Positions 29,485 to 42,674 of a DNA stretch of 64,000 nucleotides are shown piece by piece (the stretch's first letter is position 1; the number at the start of each line of letters is the position of its first letter). A program made the position numbers and the translations under genes. The DNA comes from Enterobacterales bacterium CwR94. GTDB taxonomy: Bacteria; Pseudomonadota; Gammaproteobacteria; Enterobacterales; Enterobacteriaceae. The DNA is taken from positions 66,584-130,583 of the forward strand of contig KZ478063.1 in NCBI GenBank assembly GCA_002837195.1, written 5' to 3'. A model generated the notes under the pieces. It was not told the DNA's origin and did not search any database. It was given only the letters and a program-made list of their open reading frames with translations.

Positions 29485-31176
29485 ATGCGCGTCGGCAGTA
29501 AACATGCTCTGAACTGGACCAGTATTCTGGTGGCGATCCCGGTAGGGATCATTGCGTCACTGGTCACACTGGGTTTCCGTGAGCTGATTGAACTGCTTAA
29601 CCTGATGATTTTCGGCACGGAATTGGATGTCACCCAGTCGATGGCGGTCTATCCCTGGTGGCTGTGGCCAGTGATCGTCGGCCTTGGCGGAGTGATTGCC
29701 GGATGCTTCCTTAATTACGCCACCTCACTGGAGCGCAACAGTCCGGTAAAGACGGACTATCTGGAAGTGATCAACGCCCGCCTCGACGCGGTACCCACCC
29801 GCACCTCGCTGCTCCGCGCGCTCTCGTCCATTGCTAGTATCACCAGCGGTGCCTCGATTGGTAAAGAGGGGCCGATGGTACAACTGTCAGCATTGGCGGG
29901 CAGTTTGATGGGGCGTTTATGTTTTCGCACCTTGCCGCTCAAAAACAGTGATATCGTCGCGATGGCCGCAGCGGCAGGGCTTTCCTCGGTTTACCATGCA
30001 CCGCTGGCCTCGGCGATTTTCGTCGCAGAAATTGCATTTGGCATCTCTGCGCTTCAGCGTCTGATTCCTTTGATCATTGCGTCAGGCGTGGCTGTGCTCA
30101 CCATGTGGGTGCTGGGCTTTCGCTCTGCCATCTATCCGTTCGCGGCTACCCAGTTCGATATTGCGCCAGCCTCGATGATCATGTCAGTGGTGATTGGTCT
30201 GGCGGCAGGGTTAGTGGGTTGGTTAATGATTTGGCTGATTGCGCGCAGCAAACGCGTGTTTGGGCAGATTACCTCGTTGCCGCTGCGGTTGGGGCTGGGC
30301 GGGGTGCTGGTGGGGATCATGGCGATTGCCAGTACCGATATCCTGGGCAACGGCTACGAAGTGATTATCGAAATTATGGCCGGACGCTTCCTGATCCCCA
30401 CCTTATTACTGCTGCTGGTGTTAAAAATGGCGGCGACGGCGGTATCGGTGGGTTCCAACGCGGTCGGCGGGCTATTCACGCCAGCCCTGTTGATTGGCGC
30501 ATTGCTCGGTGTGTTATTAGCCAGTGCGGCGTTGGCGCTTGGGGTGCCGGTAGGAGATGCCTTGTTGTATGCCGCAATCGGTATGAGCGCCGTATTAGCC
30601 GCGGTCAGCCAGGCGCCGCTGATGGCGATGCTGATGGTGCTTGAAATGACGCTGAACAGCAGTTTGCTGTTTCCCATTATGATTGCCAGCGCATTGGCTG
30701 CCATGACGGTGTACCGTCTGCAATCGTCCAGCACTTATCCGGTGGTGTCCGATCATTTCAGCCGCTCAGATGCGAAATTTGATTTTGATAACGGCGTGGT
30801 TGCGCAGTTCATTGTGTCTGGCGCAGCGTTGCTGCCCAAGGAGACGGTGGGCAAAGCCTTGGCGGTGAGTTCATTAAAACGGGAACGGTTCGTGTACGTG
30901 ATTGACGAGCTGGGGACGTTTTTGGGGGCCGTTTCGATCCATGAGATCTCGCGAAAAATCCTCGATAAACAGATTACTCTGGATTCCCCGGTCTCTGAGG
31001 TAATGGACAGCGAATTTCCCTGTGTGTATGAGCAGCAAACCATCCGCGAAGGGTGGAATGCCTTTGCCATGGTGACTCTGGAACGCTTGCCGGTGCTGAA
31101 TAATCCGCATCAGCGTAAATATCTGGGCGCGTTGACGAAAACCAGCCTGATTCAACAGGCGAAAGCCTTTATTTAA
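29485..31176 (+). CDS. ClC-family chloride channel/antiporter with CBS domains
   Basis: 563 residues: a ClC membrane core (about 10-420) and a cytoplasmic CBS pair (about 435-560). Motifs are SGASIGKEGPMVQ (about 125-137) with the gating Glu, and GSNAVGGLFTPALLIGA (about 320-335) with the Phe-x-Pro anion site. By eye, IFVAEIAF aligns with the ClC-ec1 segment that holds the proton glutamate Glu203, and gives Ile there. This suggests channel-like or altered coupling, as in ClcB-type proteins, but needs a proper alignment. It lies where E. coli has ygjQ, so it is an insertion in this conserved order. Confidence 0.88.
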   Translation: MRVGSKHALNWTSILVAIPVGIIASLVTLGFRELIELLNLMIFGTELDVTQSMAVYPWWLWPVIVGLGGVIAGCFLNYATSLERNSPVKTDYLEVINARLDAVPTRTSLLRALSSIASITSGASIGKEGPMVQLSALAGSLMGRLCFRTLPLKNSDIVAMAAAAGLSSVYHAPLASAIFVAEIAFGISALQRLIPLIIASGVAVLTMWVLGFRSAIYPFAATQFDIAPASMIMSVVIGLAAGLVGWLMIWLIARSKRVFGQITSLPLRLGLGGVLVGIMAIASTDILGNGYEVIIEIMAGRFLIPTLLLLLVLKMAATAVSVGSNAVGGLFTPALLIGALLGVLLASAALALGVPVGDALLYAAIGMSAVLAAVSQAPLMAMLMVLEMTLNSSLLFPIMIASALAAMTVYRLQSSSTYPVVSDHFSRSDAKFDFDNGVVAQFIVSGAALLPKETVGKALAVSSLKRERFVYVIDELGTFLGAVSIHEISRKILDKQITLDSPVSEVMDSEFPCVYEQQTIREGWNAFAMVTLERLPVLNNPHQRKYLGALTKTSLIQQAKAFI

Positions 31177-31181
31177 GCCCC

Positions 31182-31688
31182 TTACTCTGCGCTCTTACCT
31201 TCTTGCGCGCGCTGGGTAAGCCACAAACGGGTATCAAATTCCAGTTGGTGATACTGCGGCTCCATGTGACAACACAACTGATAAAAGGCTTTGTTGTGGT
31301 CTTTTTCTTTTAAGTGCGCCAATTCGTGTACCACAATCATGCGCAAGAACGCCTCAGGTGCCTGTTTAAACAGCGTCGCGACGCGAATTTCGGCTTTGGC
31401 TTTGAGTTTGCCGCCCTGCACGCGTGAAATGGCGGTGTGTAGGCCAAGCGCATGTTTCATCACCTTGATCTTACTGTCATAAGCGACTTTATTAATTTGA
31501 GGGGCGTTGCGCAGCCAGCGGTTTTTCATCTCGCTCACATAGTCATACAGTGCGCTGTCGCTGGTGATACTGTGTTGTTCGGGATAGCGGCGGGACAGCA
31601 CCTCTGCCAGTTTCTGCTGCGCAATTAAGTCGCGCACCTGTTGCAGCAGTGTCTCAGGATAACCCTGAAGATAGATTAGCGATGACAT
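31182..31688 (-). CDS. ygjP: YgjP, zincin-like metallopeptidase (DUF45/M48-like)
   Basis: 168 residues from MSSLIYLQGYPETLLQQVRD (E. coli YgjP has 167). It has the zinc-binding motif HELAHLKEKDH (about residues 129-139) with the third ligand expected shortly after, as in the WLM/YgjP-like family. The longer frame to 31745 would run into the divergent rlmG promoter. Substrate unknown; a DNA-protein-crosslink-type protease has been suggested for related families only. Confidence 0.93.
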   Translation of the reverse strand: MSSLIYLQGYPETLLQQVRDLIAQQKLAEVLSRRYPEQHSITSDSALYDYVSEMKNRWLRNAPQINKVAYDSKIKVMKHALGLHTAISRVQGGKLKAKAEIRVATLFKQAPEAFLRMIVVHELAHLKEKDHNKAFYQLCCHMEPQYHQLEFDTRLWLTQRAQEGKSAE

Positions 31689-31765
31689 CAGGACTCCGGT
31701 GACAAAAGCGGGTATACTGCGCCCCCATTTTGGGCGCGCCCACATCCTATCATGCCGGAGATCCC

Positions 31766-32890
31766 ATGAGCCAATTTGAACTGAGTAACCGGAGCCTGAC
31801 GTTACACCGGTTTCCCCGTTTCGAAAACGACAACAATCCGTTGCAGGCGTGGGATGCCGCCGATGAACTTTTGTTGCAGCAAACTTTGCCAGAAAGCGGC
31901 CCGATCCTGATTTTTAACGACAGCTTTGGCGCTTTGGCGTGTGCATTAGCACCGCGCGAGGTGATAAGCGTAAGCGACTCATGGATCAGCCAACAGGCTA
32001 CGCGGCAAAACCTCCATTTGAATGGGCTGGATGAAGATGCGGTAACGCTGATCGACAGCCTGTCAGCACTGCCTGTTAAACCATCTTGCGTGCTGATTAA
32101 ATTGCCAAAAACCATCGCGTTACTGGAAACCCAACTGCGCGCTTTACGCGATGTGGTCACGCCAGAAACGGTGATTATTGCCGGTGCGAAGGCGCGGGAT
32201 ATCCATACCTCGACGTTGCAAGTGTTCGAACGTATTTTGGGCGAAACGAAGACATCGCTGGCAAAGAAAAAAGCCCGTTTGATTTATACCACTGCGTCAC
32301 TGCCGCCGCTAAAACCGCAGGCTGACACGCTGCAGTGGCCGCTTGAGGGCACGCCGTGGATTATCCACAACCATGCGAATGTTTTTTCTCGCACCGGGTT
32401 GGACGTGGGCGCGCGCTTTTTCCTGCAGCATCTGCCCGATGGCATTGAAGGCGACATCATTGATCTCGGCTGTGGGAATGGTGTGATTGGCATGCAGGCG
32501 TTGGCACAAAACCCGCTGGCAGACGTGCACTTTTTCGATGAGTCTTATATGGCCGTGGCGTCGAGTGAGCGGAATGTGGAAACCAATTTGCCACAGGACA
32601 GCGACCGGGTGCATTTTCAGGTGAATAACGGATTAGCCGGTTATCCCGCCGATCGCGCACATGCGGTGTTGTGTAATCCGCCATTCCATCAGCAGAATGC
32701 GGTCACCGGGCACATTGCCTGGTTGATGTTTAAAGATGCTAAACGCTGCTTGCAGTACGGTGGCGAGCTGCGCATCGTGGCGAACCGGCATCTGGACTAT
32801 TATCGCCAAATGAAGATTCTCTTCGGCAACTGCACTACCGTTGCGTCCAACACGAAGTTTATGGTGCTACGCTCCGTCAAACTGCGCTAA
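31766..32890 (+). CDS. rlmG: 23S rRNA (guanine-1835-N2)-methyltransferase RlmG
   Basis: 374 residues from [19 protein letters not shown] (E. coli RlmG has 378). Two methyltransferase-like halves; the C-terminal one is catalytic, with [10 protein letters not shown] (SAM binding, about 234-243) and CNPPFHQ (about 305-311), the NPPF motif of N2-guanine methylases. It modifies G1835 of 23S rRNA in the free subunit. Divergent from ygjP with 77 bases between. Confidence 0.95.
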   Translation: MSQFELSNRSLTLHRFPRFENDNNPLQAWDAADELLLQQTLPESGPILIFNDSFGALACALAPREVISVSDSWISQQATRQNLHLNGLDEDAVTLIDSLSALPVKPSCVLIKLPKTIALLETQLRALRDVVTPETVIIAGAKARDIHTSTLQVFERILGETKTSLAKKKARLIYTTASLPPLKPQADTLQWPLEGTPWIIHNHANVFSRTGLDVGARFFLQHLPDGIEGDIIDLGCGNGVIGMQALAQNPLADVHFFDESYMAVASSERNVETNLPQDSDRVHFQVNNGLAGYPADRAHAVLCNPPFHQQNAVTGHIAWLMFKDAKRCLQYGGELRIVANRHLDYYRQMKILFGNCTTVASNTKFMVLRSVKLR

Positions 32891-32896
32891 TGCCCG

Positions 32897-32920
32897 GTCG
32901 GGCGAGATGCCTCGCCCGAC
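32897..32920. terminator. Bidirectional hairpin between rlmG and fadH
   Basis: GTCGGGCGAG-ATGC-CTCGCCCGAC, a perfect 10-bp stem in a 36-base gap between convergent genes. Confidence 0.78.
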
Positions 32921-32926
32921 ACGTGT

Positions 32927-35409
<2,483 letters not shown>

Positions 35410-36504
35410 ATGACGCAACACACTCCCCTGTTTGAACAGCATCAGGCATGTGGCGCTCGCATGGTTGATTTTCACGGTTGGATGATGCCCGTGAACTATG
35501 GCTCACAAATTGATGAGCACCATGCCGTGCGTAACGATGCTGGCATGTTTGATGTTTCCCACATGACTATTGTTGATCTGCATGGCGTGCGGACACGTGA
35601 ATTCCTACGCTATCTGCTGGCTAATGATGTCGCCAAACTGACACAGCCGGGTAAAGCGCTGTACACCGGGATGTTAAATGCGTCCGGTGGCGTCATTGAC
35701 GATCTGATTGTTTACTTTATGAGCGAAGATTTTTTCCGCCTGGTGGTGAATTCCGCCACGCGTGAAAAAGATCTGGCCTGGATTGGCCAGCATGCCGCCG
35801 AGTGGAATGTGGAATTAACACCGCGTGACGACCTGGCGCTGATTGCGGTGCAGGGGCCTAACGCACAGGAAAAGGCGCAGCAACTCCTGAGCGCAGAGCA
35901 GCAGGCGGCGGTTGCTGGCATGAAGCCGTTCTTCGGCGTGCAAGCGGGAGATCTGTTTATTGCGACGACCGGTTACACCGGGGAAGCGGGCTATGAAATC
36001 GCACTACCCGCAGAGCAGGCGGTGACCTTTTGGCAGCAACTGCTGGCCGCAGGCGTTAAGCCGGCGGGACTGGGCGCACGGGATACGCTGCGTTTGGAAT
36101 CCGGCATGAATTTATACGGCCAGGATATGGATGAGCAAGTCTCACCGCTGGCGGCCAACATGGGCTGGACGATAGCCTGGTCCCCAGAAGATCGTGACTT
36201 TATCGGCCGTGAAGCACTGGTGCGCCAGCGTGAAAAAGGAACGGACAAGCTGGTAGGGTTGATCATGACGGAGAAGGGCGTGCTACGCAGTGGCCTGCCC
36301 GTGCATTTCACCGATCAGCAGGGCGCACAGCAACAAGGCGTTATTACCAGCGGCACCTTTTCACCGACGCTGGGTGTCAGTATTGCTCTGGCTCGCGTGC
36401 CTGCAAGCATTGGCGAAAACGCCATTGTACTGATGCGTAATAAAGAGGTGCCGGTTAGCGTCACCAAACCTATTTTTGTTCGCGCCGGAAAACCGGTTGC
36501 TTAA
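35410..36504 (+). CDS. gcvT: Glycine cleavage system aminomethyltransferase (T protein)
   Basis: 364 residues, the E. coli GcvT length. It transfers the methylene carbon from the aminomethyl-lipoyl H protein to tetrahydrofolate, releasing ammonia. The N-terminal [20 protein letters not shown] and the folate-binding core with the conserved catalytic Asp near residue 97-101 ([10 protein letters not shown]) are typical. First gene of gcvTHP. Confidence 0.97.
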   Translation: MTQHTPLFEQHQACGARMVDFHGWMMPVNYGSQIDEHHAVRNDAGMFDVSHMTIVDLHGVRTREFLRYLLANDVAKLTQPGKALYTGMLNASGGVIDDLIVYFMSEDFFRLVVNSATREKDLAWIGQHAAEWNVELTPRDDLALIAVQGPNAQEKAQQLLSAEQQAAVAGMKPFFGVQAGDLFIATTGYTGEAGYEIALPAEQAVTFWQQLLAAGVKPAGLGARDTLRLESGMNLYGQDMDEQVSPLAANMGWTIAWSPEDRDFIGREALVRQREKGTDKLVGLIMTEKGVLRSGLPVHFTDQQGAQQQGVITSGTFSPTLGVSIALARVPASIGENAIVLMRNKEVPVSVTKPIFVRAGKPVA

Positions 36505-36536
36505 TAACACGAATTCTTTTGCTGGAGAGCAGACTT

Positions 36537-36923
36537 ATGAGCAATGTGCCAGATGCGTTGAAATATTCCGAAGAACACGAGTGGGTGCGTGAGGAAAGTG
36601 AAGGGGTGTATGTGGTGGGGATCACCGATCACGCACAAGCGTTGTTGGGCGATGTGGTGTTTGTTGATTTGCCGGAGATGAACGCCGTATTTGCTAAGGG
36701 TAAAGAAGTCGGTGTGATTGAATCGGTAAAAGCGGCATCCGATATCTATACGCCAATTTCTGGCGAGGTGATTGAGATTAACGACGCACTCGGTGACTCA
36801 CCGGAGATTGTCAACAGCGATCCTTACCACGCAGGCTGGATCTTCAAAATTAAAGCCAGCGACGTCAGTGAGTTGGACAACTTGCTCAACGCAGACGACT
36901 ATCGTGCGTTAATCAAAGAGTAA
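36537..36923 (+). CDS. gcvH: Glycine cleavage system H protein
   Basis: 128 residues from [18 protein letters not shown] (family length 129); GGAGAG lies 10 bases upstream of the ATG at 36537, so the longer frame from 36519 is rejected. The lipoylated Lys65 is in [15 protein letters not shown]. It shuttles the aminomethyl group between GcvP, GcvT and lipoamide dehydrogenase. Confidence 0.97.
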   Translation: MSNVPDALKYSEEHEWVREESEGVYVVGITDHAQALLGDVVFVDLPEMNAVFAKGKEVGVIESVKAASDIYTPISGEVIEINDALGDSPEIVNSDPYHAGWIFKIKASDVSELDNLLNADDYRALIKE

Positions 36924-36934
36924 CGTTATCGCTG

Positions 36935-36966
36935 ACGGAAGGCCTGGTGCCTTCCGTTGCTTTTTA
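36935..36966 (+). terminator. Internal terminator/attenuator between gcvH and gcvP
   Basis: ACGGAAGGC-CTGGT-GCCTTCCGT followed by TGCTTTTTA. It lies within an operon, 35 bases before the gcvP start, so it would be expected to reduce gcvP transcription or protect the gcvTH mRNA end. Confidence 0.8.
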
Positions 36967-37000
36967 TACCGTCACACCCCTCCGTTCAGGATGTATGCTC

Positions 37001-39871
37001 ATGACCCAGACACTCAGTCAGCTTGAAAACAGCGGCGCTTTCATTGCGCGCCATATCGGACCTTGCAGCACAGAACAGCAACAGATGCTGGACGCAGTCG
37101 GAGCCCCTTCTCTGGCCAGCCTCATTAGCCAGATTGTGCCTGCCGATATCCAGTTGCCCGCGCCGCCAGCGATCGGAGAAGCCTGCACGGAGCACCAGGC
37201 GCTTGCCGAGTTGAAAGCGATTGCCGGTCAAAATCAGCGCTACAAATCCTGGATTGGCATGGGCTACAGCGCAGTACTGACCCCGCCGGTTATTTTACGC
37301 AACATGCTGGAAAATCCGGGCTGGTACACGGCTTACACGCCGTATCAGCCAGAGGTTTCACAAGGAAGACTGGAAGCCTTACTGAATTTCCAGCAATTGA
37401 CGCTGGATCTGACCGGGCTCGATATTGCATCGGCCTCACTGTTGGATGAAGCCACCGCTGGCGCGGAAGCCATGGCCATGGCCAGGCGCATCAGCAAGCT
37501 AAAAACCGCCAATAAATTCTTTGTGGCCGCCGATGTGCATCCGCAAACGCTGGATGTGGTGCGTACGCGTGCAGAGACCTTTGGCTTCGACATCATTGTT
37601 GATGATGCGGAAAAAGTACTGGATCACCAGGATGTGTTTGGGGTGTTAGTGCAACAGGTTGGCACCGGCGGTCAGGTCCATGACTACCGTGACCTGTTTG
37701 CGGAGCTGAAAAATCGCCAAGTGATTGTGAGTGTCGCGGCTGATCTAATGGCGCTGGTGAAACTGGAAGCGCCAGGTAAACAGGGAGCGGATATCGTCTT
37801 TGGTTCGGCGCAGCGCTTTGGTGTGCCCATGGGTTATGGCGGCCCTCATGCCGCCTTTTTTGCCAGCCGTGATGAGCATAAACGTTCGATGCCAGGCCGT
37901 ATTATTGGAGTATCACGGGATGCCGCGGGCAATACCGCATACCGTATGGCCATGCAAACGCGTGAGCAGCACATCCGCCGTGAGAAAGCGAATTCAAACA
38001 TTTGTACATCACAGGTTCTGCTGGCCAACATTGCCAGCCTGTATGCCGTGTGGCATGGACCGAAAGGTCTGCAGCGCATCGCTGATCGTATCCATCGTTT
38101 AACCTCTATTTTGGCAACCGGTCTGCAACAGCAGGGCGTGACTCTGCGCTTTAACAGTTGGTTTGATACGCTCACTGTGGAAGTGGCTGATAAAGCAGCG
38201 GTGATTGCGCGTGCGCAGAGCTTCGGCGTAAACCTGCGTACTGATGTCCTGAATGGCGTGGGCATTACGCTGGATGAAACCACGCAGCGTGATGACGTTG
38301 AGGCATTATTCGCCATCTTGTTAGGTGATAACCACGGTCTGGATGTGGATGTGCTGGATGCTCGATCGGCCAAAGGGGAAGCGATTCCTGCTGGTGTACA
38401 GCGCCACTCCGCGTTCCTGACGCACCCGGTGTTTAATCGCTACCACAGCGAAACCGAGATGATGCGCTACATGCACAGTCTTGAGAAAAAGGATCTGGCG
38501 CTGAATCAGGCGATGATTCCGCTGGGTTCCTGCACCATGAAACTGAATGCTGCCGCAGAGATGATCCCCATTACCTGGCCTGAATTTGCCGAACTGCATC
38601 CGTTCTGTCCGGCAGAACAGGCCAGTGGCTATTTGCAAATGATTGGTCAACTGTCGCAGTGGTTAGTGCAGCTCACTGGTTATGATGCGCTCTGTATGCA
38701 GCCAAACTCCGGCGCACAGGGCGAGTATGCGGGTTTGCTGGCGATTCGTCGCTATCATGAGAGCCGTAACGAGGGTGTGCGCCATATTTGCTTAATCCCA
38801 AGCTCTGCTCACGGTACCAACCCCGCCTCGGCGCAAATGGCCGGGATGAGTGTGGTGGTGGTGGCCTGTGATAAACAAGGCAACATTGATTTGCATGATC
38901 TGCGCATCAAGGCGGAGCAAGCGGGCAACGCGCTGTCATGCATCATGGTGACCTACCCGTCTACCCACGGCGTGTATGAAGAAACTATCCGTGAAGTGTG
39001 CCAAATCGTGCATCAGTTCGGTGGTCAGGTGTATCTGGACGGTGCCAACATGAATGCGCAGGTGGGGATCACCACCCCAGGCTACATTGGCGCCGATGTT
39101 TCGCACCTGAATTTGCACAAGACATTCTGCATTCCGCACGGTGGCGGCGGCCCGGGTATGGGGCCCATCGGCGTGAAAGCACATCTTGCGCCCTTCGTAC
39201 CGGGGCACAGTGTGGTACAAATTGATGGCATGCTCACGCAGCAGGGCGCGGTTTCTGCCGCTCCCTTTGGCAGTGCCTCTATCCTGCCGATTAGTTGGAT
39301 GTATATCCGTATGATGGGGGCCGAGGGGCTGAAGCAGGCCAGTTCGGTCGCGATCCTCAACGCTAACTATATTGCGAAGCGCCTCGGATCGGCTTATCCC
39401 ATTTTGTATGCGGGTCGCGATGGGCGTGTGGCGCACGAATGTATTCTGGATATTCGTCCGTTGAAAGAGAGCACCGGGATCAGTGAACTGGATATTGCTA
39501 AACGCCTGATCGATTATGGTTTCCATGCGCCGACGATGTCGTTCCCGGTGGCCGGAACCTTAATGGTGGAGCCGACAGAATCAGAAAGCAAAGTGGAGCT
39601 GGATCGCTTTATTGATGCGATGTTAGCTATCCGGATGGAGATTGATCGGGTGAGCGCCGGTGAGTGGCCGTTGCAGGATAATCCGCTGGTCAATGCGCCG
39701 CATACTCAGCAAGAGATGATGGGGGAGTGGACGCATCCCTATAGCCGTGAACTTGCGGCTTTCCCGGCAGGCTATGGCAATAAATATTGGCCGACGGTGA
39801 AGCGACTTGATGACGTGTATGGCGATCGTAATTTGTTCTGTTCCTGTGTACCGATGAGTGAATACGCGTAA
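37001..39871 (+). CDS. gcvP: Glycine dehydrogenase (decarboxylating), P protein
   Basis: 956 residues from [21 protein letters not shown] (E. coli 957); the frame from 36947 would include the terminator hairpin. A PLP enzyme of two homologous halves; the PLP Lys707 is in [17 protein letters not shown], and the glycine-rich loop that follows is conserved. It decarboxylates glycine and loads the aminomethyl group on GcvH. Confidence 0.97.
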   Translation: MTQTLSQLENSGAFIARHIGPCSTEQQQMLDAVGAPSLASLISQIVPADIQLPAPPAIGEACTEHQALAELKAIAGQNQRYKSWIGMGYSAVLTPPVILRNMLENPGWYTAYTPYQPEVSQGRLEALLNFQQLTLDLTGLDIASASLLDEATAGAEAMAMARRISKLKTANKFFVAADVHPQTLDVVRTRAETFGFDIIVDDAEKVLDHQDVFGVLVQQVGTGGQVHDYRDLFAELKNRQVIVSVAADLMALVKLEAPGKQGADIVFGSAQRFGVPMGYGGPHAAFFASRDEHKRSMPGRIIGVSRDAAGNTAYRMAMQTREQHIRREKANSNICTSQVLLANIASLYAVWHGPKGLQRIADRIHRLTSILATGLQQQGVTLRFNSWFDTLTVEVADKAAVIARAQSFGVNLRTDVLNGVGITLDETTQRDDVEALFAILLGDNHGLDVDVLDARSAKGEAIPAGVQRHSAFLTHPVFNRYHSETEMMRYMHSLEKKDLALNQAMIPLGSCTMKLNAAAEMIPITWPEFAELHPFCPAEQASGYLQMIGQLSQWLVQLTGYDALCMQPNSGAQGEYAGLLAIRRYHESRNEGVRHICLIPSSAHGTNPASAQMAGMSVVVVACDKQGNIDLHDLRIKAEQAGNALSCIMVTYPSTHGVYEETIREVCQIVHQFGGQVYLDGANMNAQVGITTPGYIGADVSHLNLHKTFCIPHGGGGPGMGPIGVKAHLAPFVPGHSVVQIDGMLTQQGAVSAAPFGSASILPISWMYIRMMGAEGLKQASSVAILNANYIAKRLGSAYPILYAGRDGRVAHECILDIRPLKESTGISELDIAKRLIDYGFHAPTMSFPVAGTLMVEPTESESKVELDRFIDAMLAIRMEIDRVSAGEWPLQDNPLVNAPHTQQEMMGEWTHPYSRELAAFPAGYGNKYWPTVKRLDDVYGDRNLFCSCVPMSEYA

Positions 39872-39891
39872 TTTTTCACTTTGAGAATCAG

Positions 39892-39922
39892 GGGCTGGGC
39901 AGCGATGCCTGGCCCTTTTTTA
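39892..39922 (+). terminator. Terminator of gcvTHP
   Basis: GGGCTGGGCA-GCGA-TGCCTGGCCC (two G-T pairs) followed by TTTTTT. Confidence 0.9.
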
Positions 39923-39939
39923 TGGTTGAGGAGTGTGTC

Positions 39940-40680
39940 ATGAACACCGTATTGGTTACTGGCGGCAGTCGAGGCATTGGCCGCGCCACCTCTCTGCTTT
40001 TGGCCCGTCAGGGCTGGCAGGTTGCCGTTAATTATCGTTCACGCATTGATGAAGCAGAAAGCGTGGTCAATGCAATTGAGCGAGAGGGCGGTAGCGCCTT
40101 TGCCGTTCAGGCCGATATTGCAGATGAGCAACAAGTCATGGCGATGTTCGCACACATTGATGCTGAACAGGGTTACCTGGCCGGACTCGTCAATAACGCC
40201 GGGATTTTGTTTCAGCAGGCCAGAGTGAGCCAGCTCTCGGCTGAGCGTATTCAACGTGTCTTTGCCACCAACGTACTGGGCAGCTTTTTATGCTGCCGGG
40301 AAGCCGTGAAACGCATGGCGCATCCGCAGGGACGGGGGGGAGCGATCGTTAATGTGTCTTCAGCCGCTGCACGCACGGGCGCGCCCGGAGAATATGTTGA
40401 TTACGCGGCATCTAAAGCCGCGATGGATGCGCTAACCACCGGGCTGTCTCTTGAGGTTGCTGCGCAAGGGATTCGAGTGAATGGCGTGCGGCCTGGCTTT
40501 ATCTACACCGATATGCATGCTGATGGCGGGGAGCCGGGACGTGTTGATCGTCTGGCTCCTTTGGTGCCCATGCAGCGCGGCGGGCAGCCAGCGGAGATCG
40601 CAGAAACCATTGCCTGGCTACTGAGCGACGCTGCTTCTTATGTAACAGGTGCATTTATCGATGCCGCGGGTGGGCGGTAA
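39940..40680 (+). CDS. ygfF: SDR-family oxidoreductase YgfF
   Basis: 246 residues from MNTVLVTGGSRGIGRA (E. coli YgfF has 247). Classical short-chain dehydrogenase: TGGSRGIG cofactor motif (7-14), NNAG (about 87-90), catalytic Ser and YVDYAASK (Tyr-x3-Lys, about 153-160). Substrate unknown. In E. coli ygfF is also near gcvP, with bglA between; bglA is absent here. Confidence 0.94.
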   Translation: MNTVLVTGGSRGIGRATSLLLARQGWQVAVNYRSRIDEAESVVNAIEREGGSAFAVQADIADEQQVMAMFAHIDAEQGYLAGLVNNAGILFQQARVSQLSAERIQRVFATNVLGSFLCCREAVKRMAHPQGRGGAIVNVSSAAARTGAPGEYVDYAASKAAMDALTTGLSLEVAAQGIRVNGVRPGFIYTDMHADGGEPGRVDRLAPLVPMQRGGQPAEIAETIAWLLSDAASYVTGAFIDAAGGR

Positions 40681-41184
40681 CCGCCGACCACAAAGAGCCC
40701 CAATCAGTATTCTTCTTCAGGGCCGTCAGGCCCTGTCATTTTTTTGCCATTATTCCCCGTCATGATGCCGTCCGTGCCCACTGTGCGGCTGTTGAGATGA
40801 TTGATGAGATTAATTTCTGAATGTCATCTCAAAATTGGCTTAATTTTGCCTTAACAGTGCTTTGTTGTGCTTATTAACGATTGAATGTGAAATTTAATTA
40901 ATAATTCCCATCTGGCTATTGATTTATCTACGCGCGTAGATACAATGTATTCAGGATGAAAATTCACCGTTATGAGCGCGATGTGGATGAATGGTCAGGT
41001 TGTCTTGCAGCAAAAATGATCGGCATTAAGCCGACGAGCGCAAGGCGATATCAGATTCCAACACCAGGGAATCTCTCACCTTCTTGAGCACGACCACAGC
41101 GCGTCCCAACTGACAATTTTCCTCCTTTGAGGAGATTGCCCAGGGAAGGGCGCAAAATAAAAACACTATTTTGCAGGGATTTCT
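40681..41184 (+). promoter_or_regulatory. Upstream region of the MFS/LacI/nucleoside hydrolase cassette
   Basis: 504 bases without a gene. The clearest feature is the palindrome at 40925-40942 (separate entry). A long 5' leader would follow it, with a small stem-loop CTCCT-TTG-AGGAG at about 41123-41135 and GCCCAGGGAAGGGC just after. No small gene was recognised. Confidence 0.5.
40925..40942. promoter_or_regulatory. Perfect 18-bp palindrome, candidate LacI-family operator
   Basis: TATCTACGCGCGTAGATA is a perfect palindrome with a central CG step, the usual shape of LacI/GalR-family operators. It lies 242 bases before the MFS gene. A weak promoter (TTAATT, 17 bases, TATTGA) just upstream would put the palindrome at the transcription start. 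The LacI-type protein at 42675 is the obvious candidate to bind it. Confidence 0.55.
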
Positions 41185-42573
41185 ATGACTTCTCATCTCT
41201 CTGAGGCATCTGCACCGCAGGCATCATCGTCTGCGGCAGATGAACGCTTTGCCACCCCTGAAGGTCGCAAAGATTTTTGGCGTGCCACTTTTTCCTGTTG
41301 GCTGGGAACGGCAATGGAATATGCGGACTTTGCGCTGTATGGATTGGCCGCCGGTATTATCTTTGGTGATGTTTTCTTCCCCGATGCCACCCCAACCATG
41401 GCATTGCTCTCCAGTTTTGCAACCTGGTCGGTGGGTTTTATCGCCCGCCCGATTGGCGCACTGTTCTTTGGCTGGCTCGGCGACCGCAAGGGCCGCAAAG
41501 TCGTCATGATCACCACCATCATTCTGATGGGGGCCTCCACCACCCTGATTGGCTTAATCCCTGGCTACGCCGCTATTGGCGTGTGGGCACCGGTGTGTCT
41601 GGTGATTCTTCGGTTTACGCAGGGATTTGGTGCCGGTGCTGAATTGTCCGGTGGTACGGTGATGTTAGGGGAGTACGCACCCGCTGAACGGCGTGGGTTG
41701 GTTTCCTCTGTCATTGCGCTGGGATCGAACAGCGGCACGCTGTTGGCATCACTGGTTTGGCTGGCGGTGGTGCAGATGGATCAAGAAACGCTACTCGACT
41801 GGGGATGGCGTATTCCCTTCCTGAGTAGCGTTCTGATTGCGCTGGTGGCCTTATGGTTGCGTCGTCATTTACGTGAAACACCGGTATTTGAATTACAGAA
41901 GGCCGAACTGCAAGCCGAACGCAATGCGGTGCTGCACGAAGTGAGCCCGCCCGATACCCGCAGCTTCTGGCGTCGCACTCGCGCATTTTGGACAATGGTC
42001 GGTTTGCGTATTGGCGAGAACGGCCCTTCATATCTGGCGCAGGGTTTTATCATTGGTTATGTCGCTAAAGTCTTGATGGTGGATAAGTCTGTGCCCACCA
42101 CCGCCGTATTTATCGCCTCATTGCTGGGCTTCGCCATTATTCCTTTGGCAGGTTGGTTATCCGATCGTTTTGGTCGCCGCGTCACCTATCGCTGTTTCTG
42201 TTTCTTGCTGATGCTGTATGCCTTCCCTGCTTTTATGCTGCTGGACTCTCGCGATCCCGCGATCGTTATCTCAGTCATCGTGGTGGGAATGGGACTGGCA
42301 TCGCTGGGAATTTTTGGCGTGCAGGCCGCCTGGGGCGTTGAAATGTTCGGTGTAAAGCGTCGCTATACCAAGATGGCTTTCGCCAAAGAGCTGGGTTCGA
42401 TCTTATCCGGGGGAACGGCACCGTTAGTCGCAGCAGCACTCCTGACTTGGTCAGGGCACTGGTGGCCGATCGCGCTCTACTTTGTCGTGATGGCAAGCAT
42501 TGGGTTCTTTACCACCTTTGTGGCACCAGAAACACGTGGACGTAACTTGAACCTCCCGGAGGATGCTATTTAG
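41185..42573 (+). CDS. MFS transporter, metabolite:H+ symporter (MHS/ProP-ShiA) type
   Basis: 462 residues with 12 predicted membrane segments. Motifs: GTAMEYADFALYGLAAGIIFGDVFFP at TM1 is the typical MHS start, and the loop 2-3 signature GWLGDRKGRKVVM (about 94-106) is followed by a repeat form GWLSDRFGRR (about 320). It is an inner-membrane solute importer. Its neighbours, a LacI-type regulator and a nucleoside hydrolase, suggest a nucleoside or related glycoside as substrate; this is inference from context only. Confidence 0.88.
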   Translation: MTSHLSEASAPQASSSAADERFATPEGRKDFWRATFSCWLGTAMEYADFALYGLAAGIIFGDVFFPDATPTMALLSSFATWSVGFIARPIGALFFGWLGDRKGRKVVMITTIILMGASTTLIGLIPGYAAIGVWAPVCLVILRFTQGFGAGAELSGGTVMLGEYAPAERRGLVSSVIALGSNSGTLLASLVWLAVVQMDQETLLDWGWRIPFLSSVLIALVALWLRRHLRETPVFELQKAELQAERNAVLHEVSPPDTRSFWRRTRAFWTMVGLRIGENGPSYLAQGFIIGYVAKVLMVDKSVPTTAVFIASLLGFAIIPLAGWLSDRFGRRVTYRCFCFLLMLYAFPAFMLLDSRDPAIVISVIVVGMGLASLGIFGVQAAWGVEMFGVKRRYTKMAFAKELGSILSGGTAPLVAAALLTWSGHWWPIALYFVVMASIGFFTTFVAPETRGRNLNLPEDAI

Positions 42574-42674
42574 AGGCAGCTATAAAGTTACGACTACACT
42601 CTACCTATTCTTGCGGGTCGCTTCTTTTCTGACCCGCTTTTTCCATTTATCAGGGTCAAACGTCAGGAGCCATT

